NCBI GenBank assembly: GCA_900770535.1
Contig: CAAHDV010000195.1
Location: forward strand, 1-9,975
Reading direction: 5' to 3'
Length of the DNA: 9,975 nucleotides
Source of the DNA: Lachnospiraceae bacterium
GTDB lineage: Bacteria; Bacillota; Clostridia; Lachnospirales; Lachnospiraceae
A program made the position numbers and the translations under genes. Below, piece after piece: positions 1 through 6,708 of the stretch. The stretch's first letter is position 1; every line of letters begins with the position of its first letter. The notes beneath the pieces were generated by a model. That model was not told where the DNA came from and made no database searches. It saw only the letters and a list, made by a program, of their open reading frames with translations.

Positions 1-140
1 ACTGCCGCACCACCATCATCAATGGTAAGGTTCTCTACAAAGACAGAGAGTTCGTTGACCTGGATGAGGACAAGATCAACGCATGGACCATGGAGCAGAG
101 CAAGAAGCTCTGGGGCAAGTTAAATCACAGAGTATACTAA
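1..140 (+). CDS. ssnA: C-terminal end of an amidohydrolase, probably SsnA (partial)
   Basis: Reading from base 3, 45 codons run to a TAA at 138-140; the start lies outside the window. The peptide begins CRTTIINGKVLYKDREF and ends KLWGKLNHRVY. The 'T-hydrophobic-hydrophobic-NG-K-V-L' strand is the closing beta segment of the small composite domain at the C-terminus of metal-dependent amidohydrolases (guanine deaminase / chlorohydrolase type). All metal-binding residues would lie upstream, so catalysis cannot be judged. SsnA is the amidohydrolase that commonly sits beside ygfK in selenium-associated purine clusters, and the 64-base spacing to ygfK fits one transcript. The family is fairly secure from this tail; the identity as SsnA rests mainly on the neighbour. 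Other amidohydrolases, such as a guanine deaminase, remain possible. Confidence 0.7.
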   Translation, partial: CRTTIINGKVLYKDREFVDLDEDKINAWTMEQSKKLWGKLNHRVY

Positions 141-204
141 TTTTCAAAAACTATATATATTGGGAAGCAAGGGTTAAACAAATGGCTTCCGACAGGAGGA
201 TAAC

Positions 205-3198
205 ATGAGCGAAATTATGAGACCTATGTCAATCGACCATCTGATGCACTGGATTATGTCCGAGTACGAGCAGAAAAAGAGCATCTTTGGCATTGAGAAG
301 ATTGTAAAACATGAGAACGGACAGGCACTGCCGATCTACGAAGAGAAGATCGAGTCCCCGTTTGGTCCGGCAGCAGGCCCGAACAGTCAGCTGGCACAGA
401 ATATCGTAGCAGCCTATGCGGCTGGCTCCCGTTTCTTCGAGTTAAAGACTGTTCAGGTGATGGACGGCGCTGACCTTGCGGCATGCATCAGCCGTCCGTG
501 TATCATTGCAGGCGACGAGTGCTACAACTGTGAGTGGTCTACCGAGCTGTATGTTCCGCAGGCATTCGCTGAGTACGTAAAAGCATGGGTAGCATGTAAA
601 TTGATCGCAAAAGAGTACAACCTTGGCGATCCGGACGCATTCGTATTCAACATGTCCGTTGGTTACGACCTCGAAGGCATCAAGTCTCCGAAGGTTGACA
701 AGTACATCAACGACATGATCGAGGCAAAGGATACCGAAGTCTTCAAAGAGTGCATCAACTGGGCATTAGAGCATGTAAACGAGTTCAAGAACGTAGATGA
801 GGAGTACATCAAAAACATCAGTTCCAACGTTTCCAACTCCATCACCGAGTCCACACTGCACGGCTGCCCGCCAGCAGAGATCGAGCGTATCGCTACTTAC
901 CTGATCACCGAGAAGCACTTAAACACCTTCATCAAGTGCAACCCGACTCTGCTTGGCTATGAGTACGCAAGAAAACGTCTGGATGGCCTTGGATTTGACT
1001 ACATCGCCTTCGATGATCATCACTTCTTAGAGGATCTTCAGTGGGCTGACGCAGTTCCGATGCTGCACAGACTGTATGACCTCTGCCAGGAGAAGGGCCT
1101 GGAGTTCGGCGTTAAGATTACCAACACCTTTCCGGTAGACGTAACCAGAAACGAGCTTCCGAGCAACGAGATGTACATGGCCGGACGCGCGCTGTTCCCG
1201 TTAAGTATCCATGTAGCACGCCTTCTGACCGATGAGTTTCAGGGCAAGCTGCGTATCTCCTACTCCGGCGGCGCAACCATCGAGAACATCAAAGAGCTGT
1301 TTGACGCAGGCATCTGGCCGATCACCATGGCTACCAACATCTTAAAGCCTGGTGGATACCAGAGAATGAGCCAGATCGCAGACGAGCTCATGGAGTGCGG
1401 AAGCGAGCGCTTCTCCGGCGTAAACGTAGCAGCACTGGCAGCTATTGATGACGGCGTAGAGGCAAAGGCTATGTACCGCAAACCGGTAAAACCGCTTCCG
1501 GAGCGCCATGTAGATAAGAAGCTTCCGCTGTTTGACTGCTTCAACGCACCGTGCCGTAACGGCTGCCCGATCGAGCAGGATATCCCGGCTTACTTACAGG
1601 CTATGGTAGATGGCGACGCGAAGAAAGCTCTTGAGATCATCTTAGAGCGCAACCCGCTTCCGTTCATCACCGGTACCATCTGTCCGCACCACTGCGGTGA
1701 CAAGTGCATGCGCAACTACTACGAGGAGACCTTACATATCCGCGAGACCAAGCTGGCAGCAGCAAGCCAGGCATACAACGAGATCCTTCCGGCTCTGAAG
1801 GCTGAGGGCAGCGTAGCTGGCAAGAAGGTTGCTATCATCGGCGGCGGCCCGGCAGGTCTGGCAGCAGCTACCTTCCTGTCCCGCGCAGGCGTAGCAGTCA
1901 CCGTATTCGAGCGCAAAGAGCAGCTGGGCGGTGTTGTACGCAACGTGATTCCGGAGTTCCGTATTTCCGCAGATTCCATCGACAAGGATGTAGAGCTGTG
2001 CAAGGCTTACGGCGCAGAGTTCAAGCTTGGCGCAGAGGTTACCTCTGTGAAGGCATTAAAGGCAGAGGGCTACACCGATGTCATCGTTTCCATCGGCGCA
2101 TGGAAGCCGGGCAGATCTCCGCTGGCATACGGCGAAGTAACCGACGCTCTGGAGTTCTTAATGGAGGCTAAGAAGAACGGCGCTTCCATGAACATCGGCA
2201 AAGATGTGGTTGTTCTGGGTGGCGGTAACACCGCTATGGACGTTGCAAGAGCTGCAAAACGTCTCCCGGGTGTTGAGAACGTCCGCCTGATCTACCGCAG
2301 AACCAAACGTTATATGCCGGCAGATGAGGAAGAGTTACAGCTGGCTATTGAGGATGGCGTAGAGTTCTTAGAGCTTCTTGCTCCGGTTGGCGCAGAGAAC
2401 GGCAAGCTGAAATGTTCCGTTATGGAGCTTGGCGCTCCGGACGCTTCCGGCAGAAGATCTCCGGTAGATACCGGCAGAACCGAGGAGTACCCGGCAGACA
2501 CCATCATCGCAGCAATCGGTGAGACCATCGACACCAGCCTGTACGCAGAGCTTGGCGTAGAGATGGATGCCAAGGGCCGTCCGGTTGTGGACGCCAACAT
2601 GATGACCACCGAGGCTGGCGTATACGCAGTCGGCGATTCCAGAAGAGGACCGGCTACCGTTGTTGAGGCGATCGCAGATTCCGCTAAGGCTGCAGCAGCC
2701 ATCGCAGGTATCAGCTACGACAAGTACGCAGAAGAGAACGTTGCAGCAGACGAGAAGCTCTACACCGCGAAGAAGGGTGTTCAGAGCAGAGATACCTCTA
2801 AGACTCCGGATGACCGCTGCTTAGGCTGCCCGACTGTATGTGAGGTATGTACCGATGTCTGCCCGAACCGCGCAAACGTGGCAATCCACGTACCGGGCAA
2901 GTGCAAAGCTCAGATCATCCATGTAGATGGCATGTGTAACGAGTGCGGCAACTGTGAAGTATTCTGTCCGTACAAGGGCGGCAGACCTTACAAAGATAAA
3001 TTCACCTTATACTGGAGCGAAGAGGACTTCCTCGACAGCACCAATGAGGGCTTCCTGCCGTTAGGCGGAACTCAGGTGAAGGTTCGTCTGGACGGCAAGG
3101 TTGAGACCGTTGACGTTGCCGGTGAGACCGATCTGTCTGCAGACGCAGTGGCTGTGATCCGCACCGTATTAAAGGATTACGCATATCTGATCCACTAA
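205..3198 (+). CDS. ygfK: YgfK-type Fe-S flavoprotein oxidoreductase ('putative selenate reductase subunit YgfK')
   Basis: A 997-aa cytosolic redox protein with no signal peptide or membrane segment. Residues 1 to about 430 form a dihydroorotate/dihydropyrimidine-dehydrogenase-like barrel, with a candidate active-site Cys in STLHGCPP (C221) and a phosphate-binding SGGATIENI (354-362). Residues 440-505 carry a GltD/DPD-type Fe-S domain (C445, C450, C454, C493, C497, C501). Residues 540-830 are a GltD-like reductase: FAD motif IGGGPAG (545-551), NAD(P)H motif LGGGNTAMD (671-679), a YRRT (697-700) seen in NADPH-using relatives, and the FAD-closing AVGD (808-811). The C-terminus has Cys-rich ferredoxin motifs (C872, C875, C879, C882, C886, C900; C911, C914, C917, C921). 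The start is set by AGGAGG at 194-199, five bases upstream. This layout resembles dihydropyrimidine dehydrogenase with the modules reordered. 'Selenate reductase' is a historical label; a role in anaerobic uric acid/purine breakdown fits better. The exact reaction is not established by the sequence. Confidence 0.92.
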   Translation: MSEIMRPMSIDHLMHWIMSEYEQKKSIFGIEKIVKHENGQALPIYEEKIESPFGPAAGPNSQLAQNIVAAYAAGSRFFELKTVQVMDGADLAACISRPCIIAGDECYNCEWSTELYVPQAFAEYVKAWVACKLIAKEYNLGDPDAFVFNMSVGYDLEGIKSPKVDKYINDMIEAKDTEVFKECINWALEHVNEFKNVDEEYIKNISSNVSNSITESTLHGCPPAEIERIATYLITEKHLNTFIKCNPTLLGYEYARKRLDGLGFDYIAFDDHHFLEDLQWADAVPMLHRLYDLCQEKGLEFGVKITNTFPVDVTRNELPSNEMYMAGRALFPLSIHVARLLTDEFQGKLRISYSGGATIENIKELFDAGIWPITMATNILKPGGYQRMSQIADELMECGSERFSGVNVAALAAIDDGVEAKAMYRKPVKPLPERHVDKKLPLFDCFNAPCRNGCPIEQDIPAYLQAMVDGDAKKALEIILERNPLPFITGTICPHHCGDKCMRNYYEETLHIRETKLAAASQAYNEILPALKAEGSVAGKKVAIIGGGPAGLAAATFLSRAGVAVTVFERKEQLGGVVRNVIPEFRISADSIDKDVELCKAYGAEFKLGAEVTSVKALKAEGYTDVIVSIGAWKPGRSPLAYGEVTDALEFLMEAKKNGASMNIGKDVVVLGGGNTAMDVARAAKRLPGVENVRLIYRRTKRYMPADEEELQLAIEDGVEFLELLAPVGAENGKLKCSVMELGAPDASGRRSPVDTGRTEEYPADTIIAAIGETIDTSLYAELGVEMDAKGRPVVDANMMTTEAGVYAVGDSRRGPATVVEAIADSAKAAAAIAGISYDKYAEENVAADEKLYTAKKGVQSRDTSKTPDDRCLGCPTVCEVCTDVCPNRANVAIHVPGKCKAQIIHVDGMCNECGNCEVFCPYKGGRPYKDKFTLYWSEEDFLDSTNEGFLPLGGTQVKVRLDGKVETVDVAGETDLSADAVAVIRTVLKDYAYLIH

Positions 3199-3209
3199 GA
3201 AGTTACATT

Positions 3210-3244
3210 GCACTGCTGTTTGCACAGAATGGAAACAGCAGTGC
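3210..3244 (+). other. Intergenic hairpin between ygfK and the polyferredoxin gene
   Basis: GCACTGCTGTTT (3210-3221) pairs perfectly with AAACAGCAGTGC (3233-3244) around an 11-base loop. The outer pair T3209-A3245 makes the stem 13 bp. The following bases (GGAATAACAATG) are not T-rich and the minus strand has no T-tract either, so it does not look like an intrinsic terminator. It may protect the 3' end of the ygfK message or mark an RNA-processing site that sets different levels of YgfK and the ferredoxin. The structure is certain; the role is inferred. Confidence 0.6.
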
Positions 3245-3285
3245 AGGAATAACAATGTGGTAACAAAAGGAGTTAGGGATTTCAC

Positions 3286-3825
3286 ATGAAAAGAAAGAAA
3301 AATATTGCGGTGGTTCATTGCTCCGGCGGGGCAAAACGGAACGAGGGGATCGACTTTGCTGCATTACCGAAAGACTGTAACCAGATTCTGGAACAGTATC
3401 CGGATGGAATCCACAGCTGCAGCTATGGCTGTCTGGGCGGCGGAAGCTGCGTGGCCGCCTGTAAGCTGCACGCCCTCTCGATCAATGAGAAGGGTGTCGC
3501 TGAGGTTGACCGGGACAAATGTGTCGGATGCGGACTTTGCGTAAAAGCATGCCCGAAGCATCTGATCCGCCTGGAGGCACCGGAGGGAACCATCCAGCCG
3601 CTGTGCTCCAACGAGCAGAAAGCAGCAGACGCGGGCAAGGCCTGCACATCCAGCTGCATTGGCTGTAAGATCTGCGAAAAATACTGTCCGTCCGATGCCA
3701 TCCATGTGATCGATTTCCATGCGGTTATTGACCGGGAAAAATGCGTTGCGTGCGGCATGTGCGCAACCAAATGTCCGCGTGGTGTCATTCATGACGCAGA
3801 CGGAATCTATACAACCGCATTTTAG
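3286..3825 (+). CDS. RnfB-like soluble polyferredoxin (multi-[4Fe-4S] protein)
   Basis: A 179-aa protein with 20 cysteines. Residues 7-95 follow the soluble part of RnfB: VVHCSGG near the start (C12), C31, CSYGCLGGGSCVAACK (C45, C49, C55, C59) and CVGCGLCVKACPK (C79, C82, C85, C89). A second ferredoxin-like pair follows: CIGCKICEKYCP (C124, C127, C130, C134) and CVACGMCATKCP (C153, C156, C159, C163). At least four [4Fe-4S] clusters are expected. The N-terminal membrane helix of true RnfB is absent and no other rnf gene is nearby, so it should be a cytosolic electron carrier or subunit. It sits between ygfK and the Mo hydroxylase, suggesting electron transfer between them or to a common acceptor. 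The ATG at 3286 has AAGGAG at 3267-3272, a rather long 13-base spacing; no better in-frame start is seen. It is similar in role to ferredoxin-like proteins in other purine clusters, but the exact partner is inferred. Confidence 0.85.
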   Translation: MKRKKNIAVVHCSGGAKRNEGIDFAALPKDCNQILEQYPDGIHSCSYGCLGGGSCVAACKLHALSINEKGVAEVDRDKCVGCGLCVKACPKHLIRLEAPEGTIQPLCSNEQKAADAGKACTSSCIGCKICEKYCPSDAIHVIDFHAVIDREKCVACGMCATKCPRGVIHDADGIYTTAF

Positions 3826-3827
3826 AA

Positions 3828-3877
3828 AATTTTTCAGCCGCCGCGAACGCGCAAGTTCGCGGCTTGCGGCAAAAATT
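3828..3877 (+). terminator. GC-rich hairpin after the polyferredoxin gene, possible terminator or attenuator
   Basis: GCCGCGAAC (3840-3848) pairs with GTTCGCGGC (3855-3863) around loop GCGCAA. GCC (3837-3839) with GGC (3868-3870) and AATTTTT (3828-3834) with AAAAATT (3871-3877) can extend it into a long interrupted stem. The bases after it (TTGTTGTTTGC) are moderately T-rich but not a clean U-tract. It begins three bases past the stop codon. It could end or dampen transcription from ygfK/ferredoxin before the Mo hydroxylase gene. Structure is clear; terminator activity is uncertain. Confidence 0.45.
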
Positions 3878-3891
3878 GTTGTTTGCAGGCG

Positions 3892-3915
3892 GGAATTTTT
3901 ACAGTTGAAAATTCC
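3892..3915 (+). repeat. AT-rich inverted repeat upstream of the Mo hydroxylase gene
   Basis: GGAATTTT (3892-3899) and AAAATTCC (3908-3915) form a perfect 8-bp inverted repeat with an 8-base spacer. It lies 34 bases before the xanthine dehydrogenase start and could be a regulator site or a weak RNA hairpin. A TATGAT at 3917-3922 follows it but has no matching -35 at proper spacing, so no promoter is called. Confidence 0.4.
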
Positions 3916-3936
3916 GTATGATACAGCAATGGAATG

Positions 3937-3941
3937 AGGAG
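3937..3941 (+). promoter_or_regulatory. Ribosome binding site that fixes the Mo hydroxylase start
   Basis: AGGAG at 3937-3941 lies seven bases before ATG 3949. The in-frame ATG at 3934 has no purine-rich site upstream (GATACAGCA) and would itself overlap this site. The protein therefore most likely begins MGEVFEFTVNG rather than MRRGRMGEV. Confidence 0.8.
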
Positions 3942-3948
3942 AGGGAGA

Positions 3949-6534
3949 ATGGGAGAAGTTTTTGAGTTTACAGTAAACGGCCAGGTGCAGCGCACCGAAG
4001 AGGACAAGCCGTTGCTCCGTTATCTGCGCGATGATCTGAAGCTGTATTCCGTAAAGGACGGCTGCAGTGAGGGTGCCTGCGGTACCTGTACCATCGTGGT
4101 AGACGGAAAGGCAATCAAGTCCTGCGTACTGACCACAAAAAGAGCCGTCGGCAGAAACATCCTGACTGTGGAAGGTTTAAGCGACGAGTGGAAGGACGCG
4201 TTCGTGTATGCGTTCGGTGCTGTCGGAGCCGTTCAGTGTGGTTTCTGTATTCCGGGCATGGTGATGGCCGGAACGGCATTATTACAGAATAATTTAAATC
4301 CGACGGAGGAGGATGTGAAATACGCGCTGCGCGGAAACATCTGCCGCTGTACCGGATATAAGAAGATCATCGAGGGAATCCTGCTGGTGGCAAAGATTCT
4401 GCGGGGCGAGGCTTCCGTAGATGAAGACCTGGAGAAGGGCGATGTTTACGGCGTTGGCCAGAGAGCATTCCGTGTGGATGTCCGCAAGAAGGTATTAGGC
4501 TTCGGCAAATACCCGGATGATATCGTGATGGATGACATGGTTTACGTTTCCGCAGTCCGCAGCAAATATCCGAGAGCGCGCGTTCTGAAGATCGATGCCT
4601 CCAAGGCGGAGGCTCTGCCGGGCGTTCTGGGGGTTCTGACTGCAGCGGATGTTCCGAACAACAAAGTCGGACACATTCAGCAGGACTGGGATGTTATGAT
4701 CGCGGAAGGCGACATCACCCGCTGTGTCGGCGACGCCATCTGTCTGGTGGTTGCCGAGACCGAAGATATTTTAAATAAAGCAAAGAAACTGGTGAAAATC
4801 GATTACGAGGAGTTAGAGCCGGTAAGAGGCATTGCGGACGCGAAGCGAGAGGACGCTCCGAAGGTACATTCCAAAGGAAACCTCTGTCAGACCCGTCACG
4901 TGGTCCGCGGCGACGCAGCCAAAGCACTGGCGGAATCCAAGTATACCGTGACCAATTCCTTCCGTACTCCGTTTACGGAGCATGCGTTCCTGGAGCCGGA
5001 GTGCGCCATTGCCTTCCCGTACAAGGACGGCATTAAGATTTTAAGTACCGACCAGGGCGCGTTTGATACCAGAAAAGAGACTGCGATCATGTTTGGCTGG
5101 GAGCCGGAGCGCATTGTGGTGGAAAACCAGCTCATCGGCGGCGGTTTCGGTGGAAAAGAGGATGTGTCTGTGCAGCATATCGCGGCACTGGCAGCATGGA
5201 AGTACAAAGTTCCGGTGAAGGCCAAATTCACCCGTCAGGAATCCTTATATTTCCATCCGAAGCGCCATGCTATGGAAGGTACCTTCACCCTGGGCTGTGA
5301 TGAGAATGGTATCTTCACCGGTCTGGACTGTGAGATCAACTTCGATACCGGTGCTTATGCATCTCTTTGCGGACCGGTTCTGGAGCGTGCATGTACCCAC
5401 TCCGTAGGACCGTACTGCTACCAGAATACCGATATCCGCGGCTATGGCTACTATACCAATAACCCACCGGCTGGCGCGTTCCGTGGTTTCGGCGTATGCC
5501 AGAGTGAATTCGCGTTAGAGTCCCTGATCAATGTACTGGCAGAGAAAGTCGGCATCACTCCTTGGGAGATCCGCTACCGCAACGCCATCGAGTCGGGCAA
5601 GGTGCTTCCGAACGGCCAGATTGCGGACTGCTCCACCGCTCTGAAAGAGACGCTGGAAGCCGTGAAGGATGTTTACGAGCAGAATATGGACCATGCCGGA
5701 ATCGCATGTTCCATGAAGAATGCCGGTGTCGGCGTAGGACTTCCGGATAAGGGCCGAGCAAGACTCGTCATCGAGGACGGCGTCTGCGTGATCTACTGTG
5801 CGGCATCCGATATCGGACAGGGCTGTCTGACCGTATTCTGCCAGGCGGTATCCGAGACCACCGGACTTCCTCTCTCCAAAATCCGCAATGCAGTAGCCAA
5901 TACCGAGAACGCGCCGGATTCCGGTACCACATCCGGTTCCCGCCAGACCCTGCTTTCCGGCGAGGCAGTCCGCGGTGCTTCCGCACTGTTAAAGGAAGCA
6001 ATGGATGAAGTGGGCGGAGACTTAAGCAAGCTGGAAGGCCGCGACTTCTTCTACGAGTACTTTGAGCCGACCGATAAGTTAGGTGCGGATGTACCGTTCC
6101 CGAAGAGCCATATCGCATACGGCTACGCAACCCACGTTGTCATTCTGGACAAAGAGGGCAGAGTGAAAGAGGTTTACGCAGCACATGATTCCGGTAAGGT
6201 TGTGAACCCGATCTCCATTCAGGGACAGATCGAGGGCGGCGTGCTGATGGGCATGGGTTACGCCCTGACCGAGGACTGGCCGCTTAAGGACTGCGTACCG
6301 CAGGTCAAATACGGAACCCTGGGACTTCTCCGTTCCACCCAGATCCCGGATATTCACGCCATCTATGTAGAGAAGGAAAAACTCCTTGGCGTGGCCTACG
6401 GCGCAAAGGGTATCGGCGAGATCGCCACCATCCCGACCGCACCGGCCATCCAGGGCGCTTACTACGCGCTGGACGGTAAATTCCGTACCTCCCTGCCGTT
6501 AGAGGATACTTTCTATAGAAAGAAAAAGAATTAA
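3949..6534 (+). CDS. Single-chain molybdenum hydroxylase, xanthine dehydrogenase type (selenium-dependent family)
   Basis: An 861-aa protein of the xanthine oxidase family that hydroxylates purines with water and passes electrons to Fe-S clusters. Residues 1-160 are the [2Fe-2S] part: plant-type cluster C39, C44, C47, C59, then the helical-domain cluster C97, C100, C132, C134 (CGFCIPGM, CRCTGY). Residues 170-861 are the molybdopterin part: TEHAFLEPE (343-351), GGGFGGKE (397-404), AFRGFG (510-515), GQGCLT (623-628) and KGIGE with the presumed catalytic base E824. The FAD domain of three-domain xanthine dehydrogenases is missing, and no FAD subunit is encoded in the window. The Fe-S plus Mo fusion of about 850 aa is the form seen in selenium-dependent hydroxylases, which carry a labile Se ligand on Mo rather than selenocysteine; accordingly no in-frame TGA occurs. 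Substrate is probably xanthine/hypoxanthine or urate (reverse), but the motifs cannot exclude another N-heterocycle. XdhD of E. coli is a related fusion. Confidence 0.88.
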   Translation: MGEVFEFTVNGQVQRTEEDKPLLRYLRDDLKLYSVKDGCSEGACGTCTIVVDGKAIKSCVLTTKRAVGRNILTVEGLSDEWKDAFVYAFGAVGAVQCGFCIPGMVMAGTALLQNNLNPTEEDVKYALRGNICRCTGYKKIIEGILLVAKILRGEASVDEDLEKGDVYGVGQRAFRVDVRKKVLGFGKYPDDIVMDDMVYVSAVRSKYPRARVLKIDASKAEALPGVLGVLTAADVPNNKVGHIQQDWDVMIAEGDITRCVGDAICLVVAETEDILNKAKKLVKIDYEELEPVRGIADAKREDAPKVHSKGNLCQTRHVVRGDAAKALAESKYTVTNSFRTPFTEHAFLEPECAIAFPYKDGIKILSTDQGAFDTRKETAIMFGWEPERIVVENQLIGGGFGGKEDVSVQHIAALAAWKYKVPVKAKFTRQESLYFHPKRHAMEGTFTLGCDENGIFTGLDCEINFDTGAYASLCGPVLERACTHSVGPYCYQNTDIRGYGYYTNNPPAGAFRGFGVCQSEFALESLINVLAEKVGITPWEIRYRNAIESGKVLPNGQIADCSTALKETLEAVKDVYEQNMDHAGIACSMKNAGVGVGLPDKGRARLVIEDGVCVIYCAASDIGQGCLTVFCQAVSETTGLPLSKIRNAVANTENAPDSGTTSGSRQTLLSGEAVRGASALLKEAMDEVGGDLSKLEGRDFFYEYFEPTDKLGADVPFPKSHIAYGYATHVVILDKEGRVKEVYAAHDSGKVVNPISIQGQIEGGVLMGMGYALTEDWPLKDCVPQVKYGTLGLLRSTQIPDIHAIYVEKEKLLGVAYGAKGIGEIATIPTAPAIQGAYYALDGKFRTSLPLEDTFYRKKKN

Positions 6535-6560
6535 TAATAGGAAGAAATAAATTTTCACGT

Positions 6561-6639
6561 ATTCTGGCTTTATGACAGATTAACAAAATGAGAAAAAAAT
6601 TAAAAAAAGTTTTGTACATACTTGACATAGAGCCAGAAT
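6561..6639. repeat. Long-spaced inverted repeat flanking and overlapping the ygeX promoter, candidate operator
   Basis: ATTCTGGCTTTATGACA (6561-6577) is matched by the reverse complement of bases 6623-6639, ATTCTGGCTCTATGTCA: 15 of 17 positions agree, with nine consecutive identical bases at the outer end. The arms are separated by 45 bases. The right arm covers most of the -35 hexamer and the spacer of the ygeX promoter, so a protein bound there would compete with RNA polymerase. The left arm, upstream of the A-tracts, could be a second site allowing DNA looping. As RNA read through from the upstream gene it could form a long hairpin, but no U-tract follows. The repeat is plain in the sequence; its regulator is unknown. 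Confidence 0.6.
6592..6608 (+). promoter_or_regulatory. A-tract region, possible UP element of the ygeX promoter
   Basis: Two A7 runs separated by TT (GAAAAAAATTAAAAAAAG) lie about 14-30 bases upstream of the -35 hexamer, roughly -48 to -64 from the expected start of transcription. This is near where AT-rich UP elements contact the RNA polymerase alpha subunit. It may also bend the DNA between the two inverted-repeat arms. Confidence 0.4.
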
Positions 6640-6649
6640 GTGTTATGAT
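6622..6649 (+). promoter_or_regulatory. Sigma-A promoter for ygeX (ygeXYW unit)
   Basis: A consensus -35 TTGACA (6622-6627) is separated by 16 bases from TATGAT (6644-6649), preceded by TG one base upstream (TGTTATGAT, an extended -10). Transcription should start near 6656, leaving a leader of about 50 bases before ygeX. A small palindrome TATGA-TAG-TCATA (6644-6656) covers the -10 element. No intrinsic terminator was found between the Mo hydroxylase gene and this promoter, so some read-through may add to its output. Confidence 0.85.
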
Positions 6650-6663
6650 AGTCATAGAAACAA

Positions 6664-6694
6664 ACAAAAAGTTTGAATAAATACAAAAAGTTTG
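6664..6694 (+). repeat. Direct 12-mer repeat in the ygeX leader
   Basis: ACAAAAAGTTTG occurs exactly at 6664-6675 and 6683-6694, seven bases apart (AATAAAT). Each copy is flanked by bases that permit small hairpins (CAAAC 6661-6665 with GTTTG 6671-6675), and AACAAAC (6659-6665) can instead pair with GTTTGTT (6690-6696), directly before the ribosome binding site. It lies in the expected 5' leader and may act in RNA structure or as a tandem protein site; no role is established. Confidence 0.55.
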
Positions 6695-6696
6695 TT

Positions 6697-6703
6697 AGGA
6701 GAG
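6697..6703 (+). promoter_or_regulatory. Ribosome binding site that fixes the ygeX start
   Basis: AGGAGAG at 6697-6703 precedes ATG 6709 by five bases. An in-frame TTG at 6673 could extend the frame by 12 residues, but those codons would run through this site and the leader repeat, and it has no ribosome site of its own. The start at 6709 is preferred. Confidence 0.8.
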
Positions 6704-6708
6704 AAAAA

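Noticed and set aside
163..190. GGAAGC/GCTTCC inverted repeat before ygfK
   Set aside because: Only six base pairs with a 16-base loop, no U-tract and no promoter elements at good spacing; too weak to call.
3905..3922. Possible promoter TTGAAA / TATGAT before the Mo hydroxylase gene
   Set aside because: The two elements are only six bases apart, and no -35-like hexamer lies at 16-18 bases from TATGAT.
3719..3937. 72-aa plus-strand frame overlapping the ferredoxin 3' end and the hairpin region
   Set aside because: It starts within the ferredoxin gene in another frame, lacks a ribosome site and runs through the structured intergenic region.
3934..3948. Upstream in-frame ATG adding MRRGR to the Mo hydroxylase
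   Set aside because: It has no ribosome binding site, while ATG 3949 has AGGAG at seven bases; the added residues have no place in the [2Fe-2S] domain.
3949..6534. Selenocysteine in the 'selenium-dependent' Mo hydroxylase
   Set aside because: The reading frame has no internal TGA; selenium in this family is a labile ligand of the Mo cofactor, not selenocysteine.
6673..6708. TTG start extending YgeX by 12 residues
   Set aside because: The extension would be read through the leader repeat and the AGGAGAG site, and the length from ATG 6709 fits the family.
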